From Petrachloros mirabilis ULC683 (GTDB taxonomy: Bacteria > Cyanobacteriota > Cyanobacteriia > Thermosynechococcales > Thermosynechococcaceae): 64,000 nucleotides of DNA. This document shows, in pieces, positions 9,449 through 17,769 of the stretch. The position numbers were made by a program, and so were the translations under genes. Location: assembly GCF_009939295.1 (NCBI RefSeq), contig NZ_WVIC01000009.1, forward strand, positions 21,234 to 85,233, in the 5' to 3' direction. Every line of letters starts with the position of its first letter. Position 1 is the first letter of the stretch. The notes under the pieces are model-generated. The model ran no database searches. It was not told the origin of the DNA and saw only the letters and a list, made by a program, of their open reading frames with translations.

Positions 9449-9691
9449 TTAGTTTTGGTTTGTTAGGGTTGCCTGCCGATTGCGCAGTTCCTGAAGCATG
9501 GTATCTATCCTGGCCAGATCCGGCTCCAGGTTAGACATCACAGTTGTCCGCAAAACTTTAGCCCGCTGTGCCATGGCCAGGGTGTCATTCACCAAGCGTT
9601 CTCGATATTGTTCGAGTTCGGTAATCATTTCTGCCACTTCTTCCGCCGTGGCCTGATCTAAAGGGAGAGGTTCTGGACTGTCCGACATCAT
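9449..9691 (-). CDS. Small conserved hypothetical protein upstream of cpeF-like gene
   Basis: An 80-residue acidic protein starting with two ATG codons. It is predicted mostly helical, with a heptad-like stretch (EEVAEMITELEQYRERLVND) suggesting a short coiled coil. There are no membrane segments. It lies 21 bp upstream of the cpeF-like gene on the same strand, so the two are probably one operon. Position suggests a phycoerythrin-assembly accessory, but I do not recognise the family. Confidence 0.6.
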   Translation of the reverse strand: MMSDSPEPLPLDQATAEEVAEMITELEQYRERLVNDTLAMAQRAKVLRTTVMSNLEPDLARIDTMLQELRNRQATLTNQN

Positions 9692-9895
9692 CTTGATTCC
9701 TGAAGCTAAAATTTCTCAATTGGGGTGATATTCTGATGCGCTTTGATCTTCTCAGATTGTGACGCTGCCATCAAATCTATGTGTGATCAAACAGGATCAA
9801 TATCGACACACTGCTGATGTTGGTATCTGACCTCACCAATGCTGCCTAATGCCCAAGTTCAGAGGCATTGATCACGTAATCAGTCAAACGAACTC

Positions 9896-10369
9896 CTATT
9901 CAGGTTGCCAGGGGAGCCAGTTTTCATCTAGGGCTTGTTCTAGGGTAAAGTCGGGTTCTTCAGGAATGAGGCTGGCATTTAGCTCACTTGCATTGAGAAA
10001 AAGCTTTCTGCCATTTTTATATTGCCTAACAAAACCATCCTTTATAAACGACTTCAAACTAGGGCTGGTCTCCAATGCTTCTTGAATTTGCAATCTAAAG
10101 TTGATGACCTCGCGTTTCCAGCCCCGTAGGCACAGCTCTCGTTCAGATTCCCAATACTTAATCTTGAGAAGATGTTCACACAGCCGCATTAGGTAACTCA
10201 AAATTGCATGTTTTTCACTTCTACCCAAGCTTTCAATTTCCTCAATCAAGTTTTCTAGGTCAAGCTTGCTAAAGTCTTGTGCTTTTAACTGAGCAGCGAT
10301 TTCTTCCAACCAAAGTTGGTAGTCTGTGTCGTATAACAACGCAGGTTTGGTTTTAACTTGAGGTTCCAT
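9896..10369 (-). CDS. DUF29 family protein
   Basis: A 157-residue protein with the DUF29 pattern: LYDTDYQLWLEEIAAQLKAQ near the N-terminus, DLENLIEEIESLGRSEKHAI, then LMRLCEHLLKIKYW and a central RGWKREVINFR. The family is highly multicopy in cyanobacteria and has no established biochemical function. It stands alone between the cpeF-like gene pair and pebB on the same strand. No link to phycoerythrin is suggested beyond position. Confidence 0.85.
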   Translation of the reverse strand: MEPQVKTKPALLYDTDYQLWLEEIAAQLKAQDFSKLDLENLIEEIESLGRSEKHAILSYLMRLCEHLLKIKYWESERELCLRGWKREVINFRLQIQEALETSPSLKSFIKDGFVRQYKNGRKLFLNASELNASLIPEEPDFTLEQALDENWLPWQPE

Positions 10370-10530
10370 GACTGAATGCCTCCATAGATGCCTTCATTGT
10401 ATCGGGGGAAATTGTCAAATTTCTTGCAACAGTGATCCCAACCCCACTTGTCAGGTCAAATCAGTCGATTTCTAAGGTCATTTCTGGAGTGGCAACTGTT
10501 ACGATAGGGGACAGACTCTACAGCAGATGC

Positions 10531-11280
10531 TCATGAGCGAGGATGGGTTAATTGTCGTTCTAGATCAAATAAAAATCCATGGATATATTCTTCTGTCCAT
10601 TCCGGCCCATAGAAGCGGGTAAACATGCCACGAGCAGGGTCTTTTTCGGCTCGATAGCGTAAGTATCTTAGCTGTGCTTGCTCAATAGCAGCGAGGGATT
10701 GGGGTTCGAGGATGGGTTCGGCCTGCTCTACAAAGTCAAGATATTGGTGGAGATAGGCAAGAAATGCTTCAAAAACGTGGGTTTCAACCACTTCGGTTTT
10801 TTCGGGGCGCGTCCACAGAAAGGCCGGTGAGAAAAAGGGCTGTGCTTCTGCGGGAAAGTCGCCGCCCCAGGGGAGATGCTGGCGAAAATGCTCAAAAGTC
10901 GGTAGCAGAGGCTGGGTGTATTTGGCCTGATACTGGGGGTCGTCTCGAAATAGGGGCTGCATGTCCAGGGCAATGAGGTGTCCTCCCGGTAAGGTTACTA
11001 GGTCAGCACCAAAGAAGGGCAGATCGTACTGAAGCTGCGGAAAAATAACGAAGTTCAAGACCTGCAAAGATTTGCCACCCTGAACATGGGCTGCCCGAAT
11101 CTGACGCAGTTTGGGGGTCTGGAAGGCAACACTGGTGGTCACGACAGTTTCTTGATGCTTGCCCTTGCCCACTAGGGCAGATTTGGACTCAAACCCGGCT
11201 GGAATGGGATAGGGCTGGAGAGGCAGTCGCTCTTGGAGGCATGCGATCGCAGCACCTAAAAAAGGTTGATAGAGCGTCAT
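10531..11280 (-). CDS. pebB: Phycoerythrobilin:ferredoxin oxidoreductase
   Basis: A 249-residue ferredoxin-dependent bilin reductase. PebB reduces 15,16-dihydrobiliverdin to phycoerythrobilin, the chromophore for CpeA and CpeB. Family features include [32 protein letters not shown], and the C-terminal [26 protein letters not shown]. The ATG at 11280 is chosen; a TTG two codons upstream is possible. It follows pebA by 11 bp, the standard pebA-pebB order, consistent with substrate channelling between the two enzymes. Confidence 0.95.
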   Translation of the reverse strand: MTLYQPFLGAAIACLQERLPLQPYPIPAGFESKSALVGKGKHQETVVTTSVAFQTPKLRQIRAAHVQGGKSLQVLNFVIFPQLQYDLPFFGADLVTLPGGHLIALDMQPLFRDDPQYQAKYTQPLLPTFEHFRQHLPWGGDFPAEAQPFFSPAFLWTRPEKTEVVETHVFEAFLAYLHQYLDFVEQAEPILEPQSLAAIEQAQLRYLRYRAEKDPARGMFTRFYGPEWTEEYIHGFLFDLERQLTHPRS

Positions 11281-11291
11281 GAGCAATGAGT

Positions 11292-12023
11292 TTATGAGAC
11301 AGCAGGCACCTCAAGGGGCACCGCATCCTCAAACAAAAATTCGTAGAGAAACCGCTCTGCCCACTCGTGTCCAAAATAGCTGCTAAACAGACCCGAAGCA
11401 GGATCTCGATCAGCACTGTACTGATCATAATCTTTTTGAGCCTGCACAATTCGTTGAATATCGACGGGCTCGGTAAACGGCTTAGCCGTCTCTAACATCT
11501 GCCAGTAGAGATCGAGGTAGTCCTTAAAGGCGGCAAACACTCGGGTTTCTACCGTTTGGGCATCTGTTTTGGCAAAGAGCAAATACTGGGAGAAGTATTG
11601 ATTGGCATCGTAGAACTTCATTTCCAAGTTTTGAGCTAGATCGGGGTAGCGATCGCGCAGTTGCTTGAGCGGGTAAATATACTTTCTCAAGTAGTCTTCA
11701 TCTTGAAATAGAGGTTGGAAGTCCATCACAATCAGGTTTTTGACCTGACCAAAAGACAAAAAATCAATCCCCAGTAGTGGCAGTTCGTAGGCAGGATGGG
11801 GATATATCACACTGTTCAAGATTTGAGCACTGCTGCCAGCGTCAATATAGGTGTAGCGAATTTTGCGAAGTTCCGGACACTGATAGCACCAACTGCGAAT
11901 GGTGGCGGGATTTTTGCCTCGACTGCTGACCTGACACTCCAATCCTGTTGGGATCAGGCGACTGCGCAAGTCGAAGCGTTGAAATAGAGACTGTTCCAGA
12001 TGATTTAAAAACGGCTTATACAT
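11292..12023 (-). CDS. pebA: 15,16-dihydrobiliverdin:ferredoxin oxidoreductase
   Basis: From the ATG at 12023 the protein has 243 residues and begins [21 protein letters not shown], as PebA proteins do; the open frame extends 25 codons upstream without family-like sequence. PebA carries out the first two-electron reduction of biliverdin IXalpha to 15,16-dihydrobiliverdin. Conserved segments include [36 protein letters not shown] and [25 protein letters not shown]. It is the first gene of the pebAB operon, embedded in the phycoerythrin cluster. Confidence 0.95.
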   Translation of the reverse strand: MYKPFLNHLEQSLFQRFDLRSRLIPTGLECQVSSRGKNPATIRSWCYQCPELRKIRYTYIDAGSSAQILNSVIYPHPAYELPLLGIDFLSFGQVKNLIVMDFQPLFQDEDYLRKYIYPLKQLRDRYPDLAQNLEMKFYDANQYFSQYLLFAKTDAQTVETRVFAAFKDYLDLYWQMLETAKPFTEPVDIQRIVQAQKDYDQYSADRDPASGLFSSYFGHEWAERFLYEFLFEDAVPLEVPAVS

Positions 12024-12190
12024 GAGTGATGGCAGAACAGATCCATAGCGGACACATAGTTTTTGAGAATACGGGATGCTCAAGCAGGCAAGCTGCATTT
12101 TGAGAATAATGCAATATTACTTAACAAAGGAATTAATTAATGTAAACTAACTCTCCAGAACAGAAGCGGCTCCTACAGAAGAGCCTTGTG

Positions 12191-12787
12191 TTAAGCGGAG
12201 GGGGCAATGGCTCGTAGCTGGTTATTTTGGAGCAGTTCGGTCATTTGAAGCGGGGTGATGCAGCGACGCTCCGAACAGTAGGTCATCAGGTAGACGCCAT
12301 TAAGCATCCGAACCGTGCTAACTCGCACACGAAAATCTTCGGTAATAAACCAGCAGCGCTCCTGGCCCTGGTTCTGGTCGTAGTCCGTATCAATGGTCAA
12401 AATGCCATCCTGACCAAACCAGTAGCGGCTGACCACCGGAATTTTCTCCACATAGCCCTGGTTGCGTAACAGCCGACCCGCTTGGCCGCTGGCATCGACG
12501 GGAACATCAACTAAGATGGCAGCCTGATCGGGGTTCGGTGCTTGTTCGTCATGATTAGCCTGCCACATAAAGCTAGCGCCCCCTTTGGCCAGAGCCGGAT
12601 CAATGCCCTGCTGCTCGCAAATGCGCTGAACCCGGGGATCTTCGGAGGAGAGAACGGTGATATGAAGATTGGACTCCCCAGATTCATCGGCCACGGTATC
12701 AAAGTGATGAACGGTTCGCTGGGTATACCAAACCCCTTCGCTCTGGCGGAAAAAGTTCATCATAGTTGTGGGGACAGAGAAAGGCAT
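12191..12787 (-). CDS. CpcS/CpeS-family phycobiliprotein lyase
   Basis: From the ATG at 12787 the protein has 198 residues. The family N-terminus is clear: MMNFFRQSEGVWYTQRTVHHF. It also has the beta-barrel segments RLLRNQGYVEKIPVVSRYWFGQDG and ERCWFITEDFRVRVSTVR, ending with a Cys-containing YCSERR. These lipocalin-fold S-type lyases attach bilins to the Cys84-equivalent site of phycobiliproteins. It is upstream of pebAB on the same strand with a 167-bp gap. A second family member (18878-19405) lies in the cpeCD-STR group, so this one could be CpeU- or CpcS-like; the subtype cannot be settled here. Confidence 0.85.
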   Translation of the reverse strand: MPFSVPTTMMNFFRQSEGVWYTQRTVHHFDTVADESGESNLHITVLSSEDPRVQRICEQQGIDPALAKGGASFMWQANHDEQAPNPDQAAILVDVPVDASGQAGRLLRNQGYVEKIPVVSRYWFGQDGILTIDTDYDQNQGQERCWFITEDFRVRVSTVRMLNGVYLMTYCSERRCITPLQMTELLQNNQLRAIAPSA

Positions 12788-12837
12788 GAGTGAACACTCC
12801 ATTCTTCAGGGGCTATAGGGTTCCAGGTGCTGACATT

Positions 12838-12850
12838 CCCTATAGTAGGG
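12838..12850. promoter_or_regulatory. Short palindrome upstream of the CpcS-family gene
   Basis: CCCTA (12838-12842) and TAGGG (12846-12850) form an inverted repeat with a 3-nt centre, 51 bp before the lyase start. It is a possible operator, but the sequence is simple and the case is weak. Confidence 0.2.
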
Positions 12851-12900
12851 GGGTGCATCCCACTTTCGTAGCCCTTACCCTAAATTCCCTCCCAGAACGG

Positions 12901-13076
12901 GCTACGGTGTATACACATCTCTAGTTCTCCGTGTTCCACGCTGCATTAGCCCCCCCAACCCCCCAAAATTGGGGGGAGAAATCCGAAAGTTAGAACTAGT
13001 TCCCCCCAGAATTGGGGGGCTAGGGGGGCGAGTGCAAAGATTTTGAATTTTTCATGACTTGTGTGTACACGGTAGC
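12901..13076. mobile_element. R2 MITE-like element, intact copy in opposite orientation
   Basis: It is 176 bp, the same length as the copy at 7672, in the reverse orientation. The left end is GCTACGGTGTATACAC and the right end, read inward, is GCTACCGTGTACACAC. The flanks CCAGAACGG (12892-12900) and CCAGAGCGG (13077-13085) look like an aged target duplication with one mismatch. It lies in the gap between the CpcS-family gene and a pentapeptide-repeat gene; a solo R2 end follows at 13279. Confidence 0.85.
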
Positions 13077-13278
13077 CCAGAGCGGGAGAGGGGCTTTGAA
13101 TCCGGCTCCCCTTCTTCTCTTTTGGGAGAAGGAGCTGGGGAATGAGGAAAAACTTGCAAAACTGAGATGCACCCTAGTAGGGCGCTGTTGCCATCCAGAC
13201 ACGATCCTATAAGGGTGTTCTTGCACCGTACAATACTTCTGTTTCCAGGCGTGGGGAACTGAGGGCAAGCGGATCAAG

Positions 13279-13296
13279 ATGTGTGTATATGGTAGC
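13279..13296. repeat. Solo R2 terminal repeat
   Basis: The sequence gatgtgtgtatatggtagc matches the R2 right end with two changes. It is followed by CCAGAAT, similar to the flank of the intact copy 200 bp away. No matching left end was found, so it is a remnant. Confidence 0.5.
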
Positions 13297-13316
13297 CAGA
13301 ATAGGGGGCTAAACTC

Positions 13317-14120
13317 GTGCGTAGCCATTTCGGTGCGTTAGATAGAACAACCCAGCTAGCCGCCCTTAAAGCGGGTCAGGCGCAACAGCTCGATTTATAC
13401 CAGTGCGATTTGCAGGGGTGTGAGTTGGTGGGGGTCGATTTCCGTCAGGCTCAGTTGCTGCGTGCCAATTTCCAGGGAGCAAATCTGAGCCAAGCCCAGT
13501 TTGAGGAGGCTGATTTGCGGGGGGCAAACTTCCAGGATGCCAACTTGCAGGGAGCCAATTTGCAGGGGGCTTGCCTCTATCGGGTGGTGTTGCGGGGAGC
13601 CAATTTGACGGATGCCGATCTGGCTGAGGCAAAATTGGCAGCAGCTCTCTACGATGGAGACACGATCTGGCCCCAGGGGTTTGCCTATCAGTCTTCGGGG
13701 GCAATTGGGCCAGGAGCCAATCTGAATGGGGCGAAGCTCAATACCGCCCATCTGCGTGGGATAAACTTACAGAATGCAAGGCTCCTGGGAGCCTATCTGG
13801 GTGGCGCAAACTTAAAGGGTGCCAATCTCCGGGGTGCCCGACTGAGCAATGCCGATCTTCGTCGCGCTTTTTTGGCGGGAGCCTCGCTGCGGGGAGCAGG
13901 CTTAAATGGAGCCAACTTCCAGGGGGCAGATCTGCGTGCGGTTGACTTCACCCATGCTGAGTTTGATCATCTCGAAAATATTGCCGGGGCTGACTTTACG
14001 GCGGTGCAGGGGCTAACTCAGGGGCAGCGATCGCACCTGCTCAGCCACCCAGAGACCGATCTAGACACCTGGAATGCCTACACCCGCAAAACCACCCGTG
14101 AGAGCCTTATGACCCTGTAG
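13317..14120 (+). CDS. Pentapeptide-repeat protein
   Basis: A 267-residue protein, GTG start. It is built of A(D/N)LXX pentapeptide repeats in two blocks (about residues 25-105 and 132-220), for example ANFQGANLSQAQFEEADLRGANF. These fold as a right-handed quadrilateral beta-helix. A break in the middle (about residues 108-130, YDGDTIWPQGFAYQSSG) is a common loop in cyanobacterial members. The C-terminus (GLTQGQRSHLLSHPET) is non-repetitive. No signal peptide is seen, so it is probably cytoplasmic. The function is unknown. The start is only about 20 bp after a solo R2 end. Confidence 0.85.
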   Translation: MRSHFGALDRTTQLAALKAGQAQQLDLYQCDLQGCELVGVDFRQAQLLRANFQGANLSQAQFEEADLRGANFQDANLQGANLQGACLYRVVLRGANLTDADLAEAKLAAALYDGDTIWPQGFAYQSSGAIGPGANLNGAKLNTAHLRGINLQNARLLGAYLGGANLKGANLRGARLSNADLRRAFLAGASLRGAGLNGANFQGADLRAVDFTHAEFDHLENIAGADFTAVQGLTQGQRSHLLSHPETDLDTWNAYTRKTTRESLMTL

Positions 14121-14123
14121 GGT

Positions 14124-14333
14124 TCAAGAACGAACCGCCTCCCAGCCTTGATTCAGCAGCGCCAGAAAAGTCGCGTACCCCTGGGAAAACTCGGGGGGAT
14201 CGGGGCGCACATATTGGGGAAATTCCTGATAGAAGCGCCAGGGTTCTGAGGGATGATGCCGCAGGTGCAGTGCCGTGTCACTCGCGCCTGGCAGTTTCCA
14301 AATCATTTGGCCGGGATGAGATGAAGGCGTCAT
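14124..14333 (-). CDS. Small conserved hypothetical protein
   Basis: A 69-residue protein convergent with the pentapeptide gene, with stops 3 bp apart. Tryptophan- and proline-rich motifs (MIWKLPG, SEPWRFYQEFPQYVRP, FLALLNQGWEAV) suggest a real, compact protein. No membrane segment or known motif is seen. The function is unknown. Confidence 0.5.
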   Translation of the reverse strand: MTPSSHPGQMIWKLPGASDTALHLRHHPSEPWRFYQEFPQYVRPDPPEFSQGYATFLALLNQGWEAVRS

Positions 14334-14483
14334 AGAGGTTTTCTCCTTGATGGGTCAAATCCGAGCCAGTCTGAGCCAGATCAGCCACCCCAGATTGCGC
14401 TGGCAAACCGTAAAGTTCTGTCAAGATTGTTACGATAGCATTTCCCACATTCCTACCATCCGCATCATCGCAGGCAAGGAGGT

Positions 14484-14798
14484 ATGACGCAGCACCTCAG
14501 CGACTACCAGAATCGATCTATCCGCCTTAGCAAAGAACGACTCGCCCACATTCTGGAACATCCAGAAATGGTTGAGTTAGCATCTCAGATTGCCAAGGTT
14601 CTTCAAGAACCACAAGTGGTGCGACAATCCAGCAGCGATAGGAGAGTTCAGCTTTACTATTGCTACTACGAACAATCGATGGTGGGGGCAAAATGGTTGT
14701 GTGTCGTTGTGAAACATTTACCCGATGATGCCCTCATCATTACCGCCTATCTCACAGACAAAATTAAACAAGGAGTAGACCTATGGCAAAATCAGTAA
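14484..14798 (+). CDS. Small toxin-like protein paired with a DUF2283 gene
   Basis: A 104-residue protein. The segment RLSKERLAHILEHPEMVELASQIAKVL followed by a beta-rich half (QLYYCYYEQSMVGAKWLCVVVKHLPDDALIITAYLTDKIKQG) resembles small RelE/EndoU-like nuclease folds often found next to DUF2283 proteins. It overlaps the next gene by 16 bp, indicating translational coupling. This two-gene arrangement is common in cyanobacteria and looks toxin-antitoxin-like. The toxin role is inferred. Confidence 0.65.
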   Translation: MTQHLSDYQNRSIRLSKERLAHILEHPEMVELASQIAKVLQEPQVVRQSSSDRRVQLYYCYYEQSMVGAKWLCVVVKHLPDDALIITAYLTDKIKQGVDLWQNQ

Positions 14799-15031
14799 CT
14801 GTTTGGTTTGACCCCGAAGCTGACTTTCTTGAGGTCAAATTTTCGGATGCTCCTGGTTATATGCGTGAAACTAACAACGATGCCATTATGGAGCGGGTGG
14901 ATATAGAAGGAAATGGGATCGGTTTTTCTATTCTCAACGTTAGCCAACTGGCGAAAGGACACCCTTTGGTTGCTCAATTGACAGGTGCCTCTGGCTTCGA
15001 GCAGAGTGCTGTGGGAGAATGCCAACTGTGA
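14783..15031 (+). CDS. DUF2283 family protein
   Basis: An 82-residue protein with the DUF2283 pattern: VTVWFDPEADFLEVKFSDAPGYMRETNNDAIMERVDIEGNGIGFSILNVS. It overlaps the preceding toxin-like gene and probably acts with it, perhaps as the neutralising partner. The next gene, a phycobiliprotein-like protein, starts 27 bp later and may share the transcript. Confidence 0.8.
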   Translation: MAKSVTVWFDPEADFLEVKFSDAPGYMRETNNDAIMERVDIEGNGIGFSILNVSQLAKGHPLVAQLTGASGFEQSAVGECQL

Positions 15032-15058
15032 CAGACCCAAGGCGCGCATCAATTTACT

Positions 15059-15646
15059 ATGACCCAGCTCCCCCTCAGTGAAAAAGCACGGACGCTCATT
15101 CCCAAAGCCCGCATTGTCAGCTTTGTTACCTGGCAAGATACCCACCCGCCAGAACTGCTGCAACGGTTTCAGGCTGCTGACGACGAGGGTCGCTATCTCA
15201 GCGATGCGGACGGTGAAGCCATACAAGCCCTGGCTGCGGAGACCGGGACTTGGCTGCCGGTGGTGAAACAACTCCGCGATCGCGCCCCCGATATTGTGGC
15301 CAAGGCCAGAGCCCAGGTGCTAGCTCAGTTCCCCAACATTACCGAACCTGGGGGCGGGCTTTATCCCCCTGAACGGGCTGATGCCTGCTGGCGAGACTTC
15401 TGGCACTTTCTGCGCTGCATCACCTACGGCATTGCCGGACAGCACACCGACTACACCAGCCCAGCAGGGCTGCAAGCCATGGAAGAACTCTACCAGGAGC
15501 TTCAAGTGCCCCTAGAGGCCATGGTTATGGGCTTAGAGGCGATCAAAACAGCTAGCCTTGAGGAAATGGAGGCTCAGTCTCAATCTGCCCTGTCTCCCTA
15601 CTTTGACCATCTGATTGCCCAATTGCGGCAGTTTCGGGCTCCATGA
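15059..15646 (+). CDS. Divergent phycobiliprotein-like protein with a conserved bilin site
   Basis: A 195-residue protein of the phycobiliprotein (globin-like) superfamily but outside the standard subunits. Its bilin pocket motif is intact: Cys110-Trp-Arg112-Asp113 followed by FWHFLRCITYGIAG, matching the C-x-R-D...YLR..TY pattern of chromophorylated subunits. The region after it (SPAGLQAMEELYQELQVPLEAMVMGLEAIK) matches the E/F/G helices. The N-terminal 75 residues are unlike CpeA, CpcA or ApcA. It overlaps the next HEAT gene by 4 bp (ATGA). It could be a photoreceptor-like or assembly-related phycobiliprotein; function unknown. Confidence 0.8.
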   Translation: MTQLPLSEKARTLIPKARIVSFVTWQDTHPPELLQRFQAADDEGRYLSDADGEAIQALAAETGTWLPVVKQLRDRAPDIVAKARAQVLAQFPNITEPGGGLYPPERADACWRDFWHFLRCITYGIAGQHTDYTSPAGLQAMEELYQELQVPLEAMVMGLEAIKTASLEEMEAQSQSALSPYFDHLIAQLRQFRAP

Positions 15647-16317
15647 CAGATTCCTCACTTCAGGATTGGGAAGCCTGGCTGCACGGCGGGTCTCTAGATC
15701 AATGCAAGGCGGCTCTGGATGCCCTGGCCAAGTACCCGGCGCATGAGGCGGTGCCGATCTTGCAGCGATTGCTCACCCACCCCGATGTGGTGCGGCGTCG
15801 CTTTGCGGTCATGGGCTTGGGCAACCACCCCACCGCCGCATCCTGGCAGATTCTGACCACCTTGATCACCCAAGAGCAAGACGACAATATTTTGGCCGAG
15901 GCGGCCAACACCCTCTGTGACTTTGGCGAAGCCGCTGTGCCCCTGTTGGTGCAGTTATTTGAGCGATGTCCCCACTGGTTGACTCGTCAAACCATTCTGG
16001 CGATCTTGATGGATACCCAGCCCAACAATATTCTGCTCTCCGTCGTTCGCATGGGGCTGTTAGACAAAACCCTTACGGTGCGAGAAACGGCCATTCTGGC
16101 CCTGGGCAGCCTTCTGGATGGGGTCTGTCATGGGGAGGCGATGGTGCTGCTGACGGAGCTATCGGGCTCGTCAGTTTGGCGCGATCGCTGGCAAGCTGCG
16201 ATCGCCCTTAGGCGTTCCCAAACCCCAGAGGCCAGAAAGCGTCTGGCGGCTTTGCGCCAGGACGATCATCCCTGGGTGGTCGCCGCAGCCCTGGAAGCCA
16301 CCTTGCAATCGAGTTGA
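15643..16317 (+). CDS. HEAT-repeat (PBS lyase-like) protein coupled to the phycobiliprotein-like gene
   Basis: A 224-residue HEAT protein (AVMGLGNHPTAASWQILTTL, AANTLCDFGEAAVPLLVQLF, AILALGSLLDGVCHGEAMVL, ALRRSQTPEARKRLAALRQD). Its ATG overlaps the upstream stop, so the two proteins are probably made in fixed ratio. HEAT proteins of this kind are E/F-type lyases, lyase chaperones or NblB-like dismantling factors. Pairing suggests it serves the divergent phycobiliprotein encoded upstream. No catalytic residue can be named from sequence. Confidence 0.75.
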   Translation: MTDSSLQDWEAWLHGGSLDQCKAALDALAKYPAHEAVPILQRLLTHPDVVRRRFAVMGLGNHPTAASWQILTTLITQEQDDNILAEAANTLCDFGEAAVPLLVQLFERCPHWLTRQTILAILMDTQPNNILLSVVRMGLLDKTLTVRETAILALGSLLDGVCHGEAMVLLTELSGSSVWRDRWQAAIALRRSQTPEARKRLAALRQDDHPWVVAAALEATLQSS

Positions 16318-16471
16318 TTGGGAAATCTCGCTCTTCAAACTAAAACATTAAGTTTTACAAATCTTTATGAGAGCGCACCCAAGGTATATCAATATGGATC
16401 GTAACCTAGCGCAAGAAATGTTCTCACCATTGACTGCGCCCAAACGCGTAAATTCTCAGTGAGAGTTTGCG

Positions 16472-16641
16472 GTTTGCTCAGAGGCAGTTTGAGAAGTTGC
16501 TTAGACCTTGCACTTGCCCCCCTAGCCCCCCAATTCTGGGGGGAAATGAGCAGAGTTTTTGGCTTTCTCCCCCCAATTTTGGGGGGTTGGGGGGGCTAAT
16601 GCAGGGATGAATGAGACTTTTCAGACGGCCTCTCAGCTAAC
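16472..16641. repeat. R2-core element with a different pair of inverted ends
   Basis: The central C-tract/G-tract core (about 16515-16605) is nearly the same as in the 7672 copy, but the GTGTACAC ends are absent. Instead GTTTGCTCAGAGGCAGTTTG (from 16472) is matched in inverted form by the end reading GTTAGCTGAGAGGCCGTCTG (ending 16641). This is an imperfect repeat of about 26 bp. No clear target duplication is visible. It occupies most of the 431-bp gap before cpeC. Confidence 0.65.
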
Positions 16642-16689
16642 AAGGTCACCTCAAACTGCCCGTGCATTGGGGGGTGTGACCCAAGTTAG

Positions 16690-16705
16690 TTTCCCCTAGG
16701 GGAAA
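16690..16705. promoter_or_regulatory. Perfect 16-bp palindrome upstream of cpeC
   Basis: TTTCCCCTAGGGGAAA is a perfect palindrome lying 43 bp before the cpeC ATG. The position suits an operator or a 5'-UTR structure. No regulator is assigned; CpeR or a light-response regulator are possible but unproven. Confidence 0.45.
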
Positions 16706-16748
16706 AATCAGCTTAGTTAATCCGTCGTTAACCAGGGAGAAACTGTTA

Positions 16749-17609
16749 ATGGCTTTTGGACCAGCTTCACGCTTAGGTGTTAGCCTATTTGACGAAACCC
16801 CGCCTACTGAGTGGATTCCCGGTCAGTCTGCTTCAGATGCTGAAACGGTGATTCGTGCAGTCTATCGGCAAGTTCTCGGTAACGCATACGTCATGGAAAG
16901 TGAGCGTCTCAGCGTTCCGGAATCTCAATTCAAACGGGGTGAACTTAGTGTCCGGGAGTTTGTGCGACAAGTCGCCAAATCTGATTTGTACCGCTCTCGC
17001 TTTTTTACGAGCTGTGCTCGCTACCGAGCCATTGAACTGAATTTCAGGCACCTCTTGGGTCGTCCCCCCTTGGATCTAGAGGAGATGCGCACCCACAGCA
17101 CCATTCTCGATACCGAAGGGTTTGAGGCCGAAATCGACTCTTACCTAGACAGTGATGAGTATCAAAACACCTTTGGCGAAAACTTTGTCCCCTACGTGCG
17201 GGGCTACAAAACTGAAGCCTGCCAGAGCATGGTGCAGTTTACTCATACCTTTGAGTTGGTGCGTGGTGCTTCGAGCAGCAGCCTCAAGGGCAACATTGCC
17301 GGCAAGCGCCCCCGTCTCAATTCTTTGGTGATTCAGAAAGTTCCGACGCCAGTGGTTTCGCCCGCCAGTGACGGTGCGACTTTCCAACATCCGCCAGGAA
17401 CAGCGAGAACTCGCTTTGGTTCTAGCATCGGTGATGATGGAAAAATGTATCGCATTGAAGTTACAGGATACCGATCAAAGGTGGTCAACCCGGTGTCTAA
17501 GTTCCGTCGTAGCAACCAGGTGTATTACGTCCCCTTTGAGAAGCTTTCTCAAGAGTATCAGCGGATTCACCGGCAGGGTGGGGTAATTGCCAGTATCACA
17601 CCGGTCTAG
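16749..17609 (+). CDS. cpeC: Phycoerythrin-associated rod linker CpeC
   Basis: A 286-residue linker. An N-terminal linker domain (about residues 25-175) carries the motifs ETVIRAVYRQVLGNAYVMESERL, SVREFVRQVAKSDLYRSRFF and NFRHLLGRPP. A C-terminal CpcD-like domain spans about 230-286 (MYRIEVTGYRSK ... YQRIHRQGGVIASI). Such linkers join phycoerythrin hexamers in the rod and tune energy transfer. A good ribosome site (AGGGAGA) is 8 nt before the ATG. It is first in the cpeC-cpeD-cpeS-cpeT-cpeR series. Confidence 0.94.
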   Translation: MAFGPASRLGVSLFDETPPTEWIPGQSASDAETVIRAVYRQVLGNAYVMESERLSVPESQFKRGELSVREFVRQVAKSDLYRSRFFTSCARYRAIELNFRHLLGRPPLDLEEMRTHSTILDTEGFEAEIDSYLDSDEYQNTFGENFVPYVRGYKTEACQSMVQFTHTFELVRGASSSSLKGNIAGKRPRLNSLVIQKVPTPVVSPASDGATFQHPPGTARTRFGSSIGDDGKMYRIEVTGYRSKVVNPVSKFRRSNQVYYVPFEKLSQEYQRIHRQGGVIASITPV

Positions 17610-17623
17610 GGTTTTGTCAGGAC

Positions 17624-17681
17624 AATTTTGACGGGTCGTAGACCTTCAAAATTTAACCCTACTCAACTTTTCGGTACTCAG
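17624..17681. repeat. R3 dispersed repeat between cpeC and cpeD
   Basis: About 58 bp. It contains an ATTTTG...CAAAAT hairpin-forming half followed by atttaaccct and acttttcgg-actcag. A closely related copy is at 38797-38854 and a half copy is at 27995-28020. It starts 14 bp after the cpeC stop. Confidence 0.75.
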
Positions 17682-17769
17682 TTACCTGTCAAATTAAATT
17701 TGGCAGATCAGCAGATCACTAGAAAGCTTTCACGATTGGCGTCGATGGGGTGATGGTTTGTGGCATTCA

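Noticed and set aside
12960..13030. G-tract/C-tract hairpins in R2 as intrinsic terminators
   Set aside because: No U-tract follows, and the hairpins recur as part of a mobile repeat regardless of gene ends.
16500..16515. TTGCACTTGC before cpeC as an L-box-like element
   Set aside because: Only one TTGCAC half-site is present; the tandem TTGCACA arrangement is missing and the site is inside the R2 core element.
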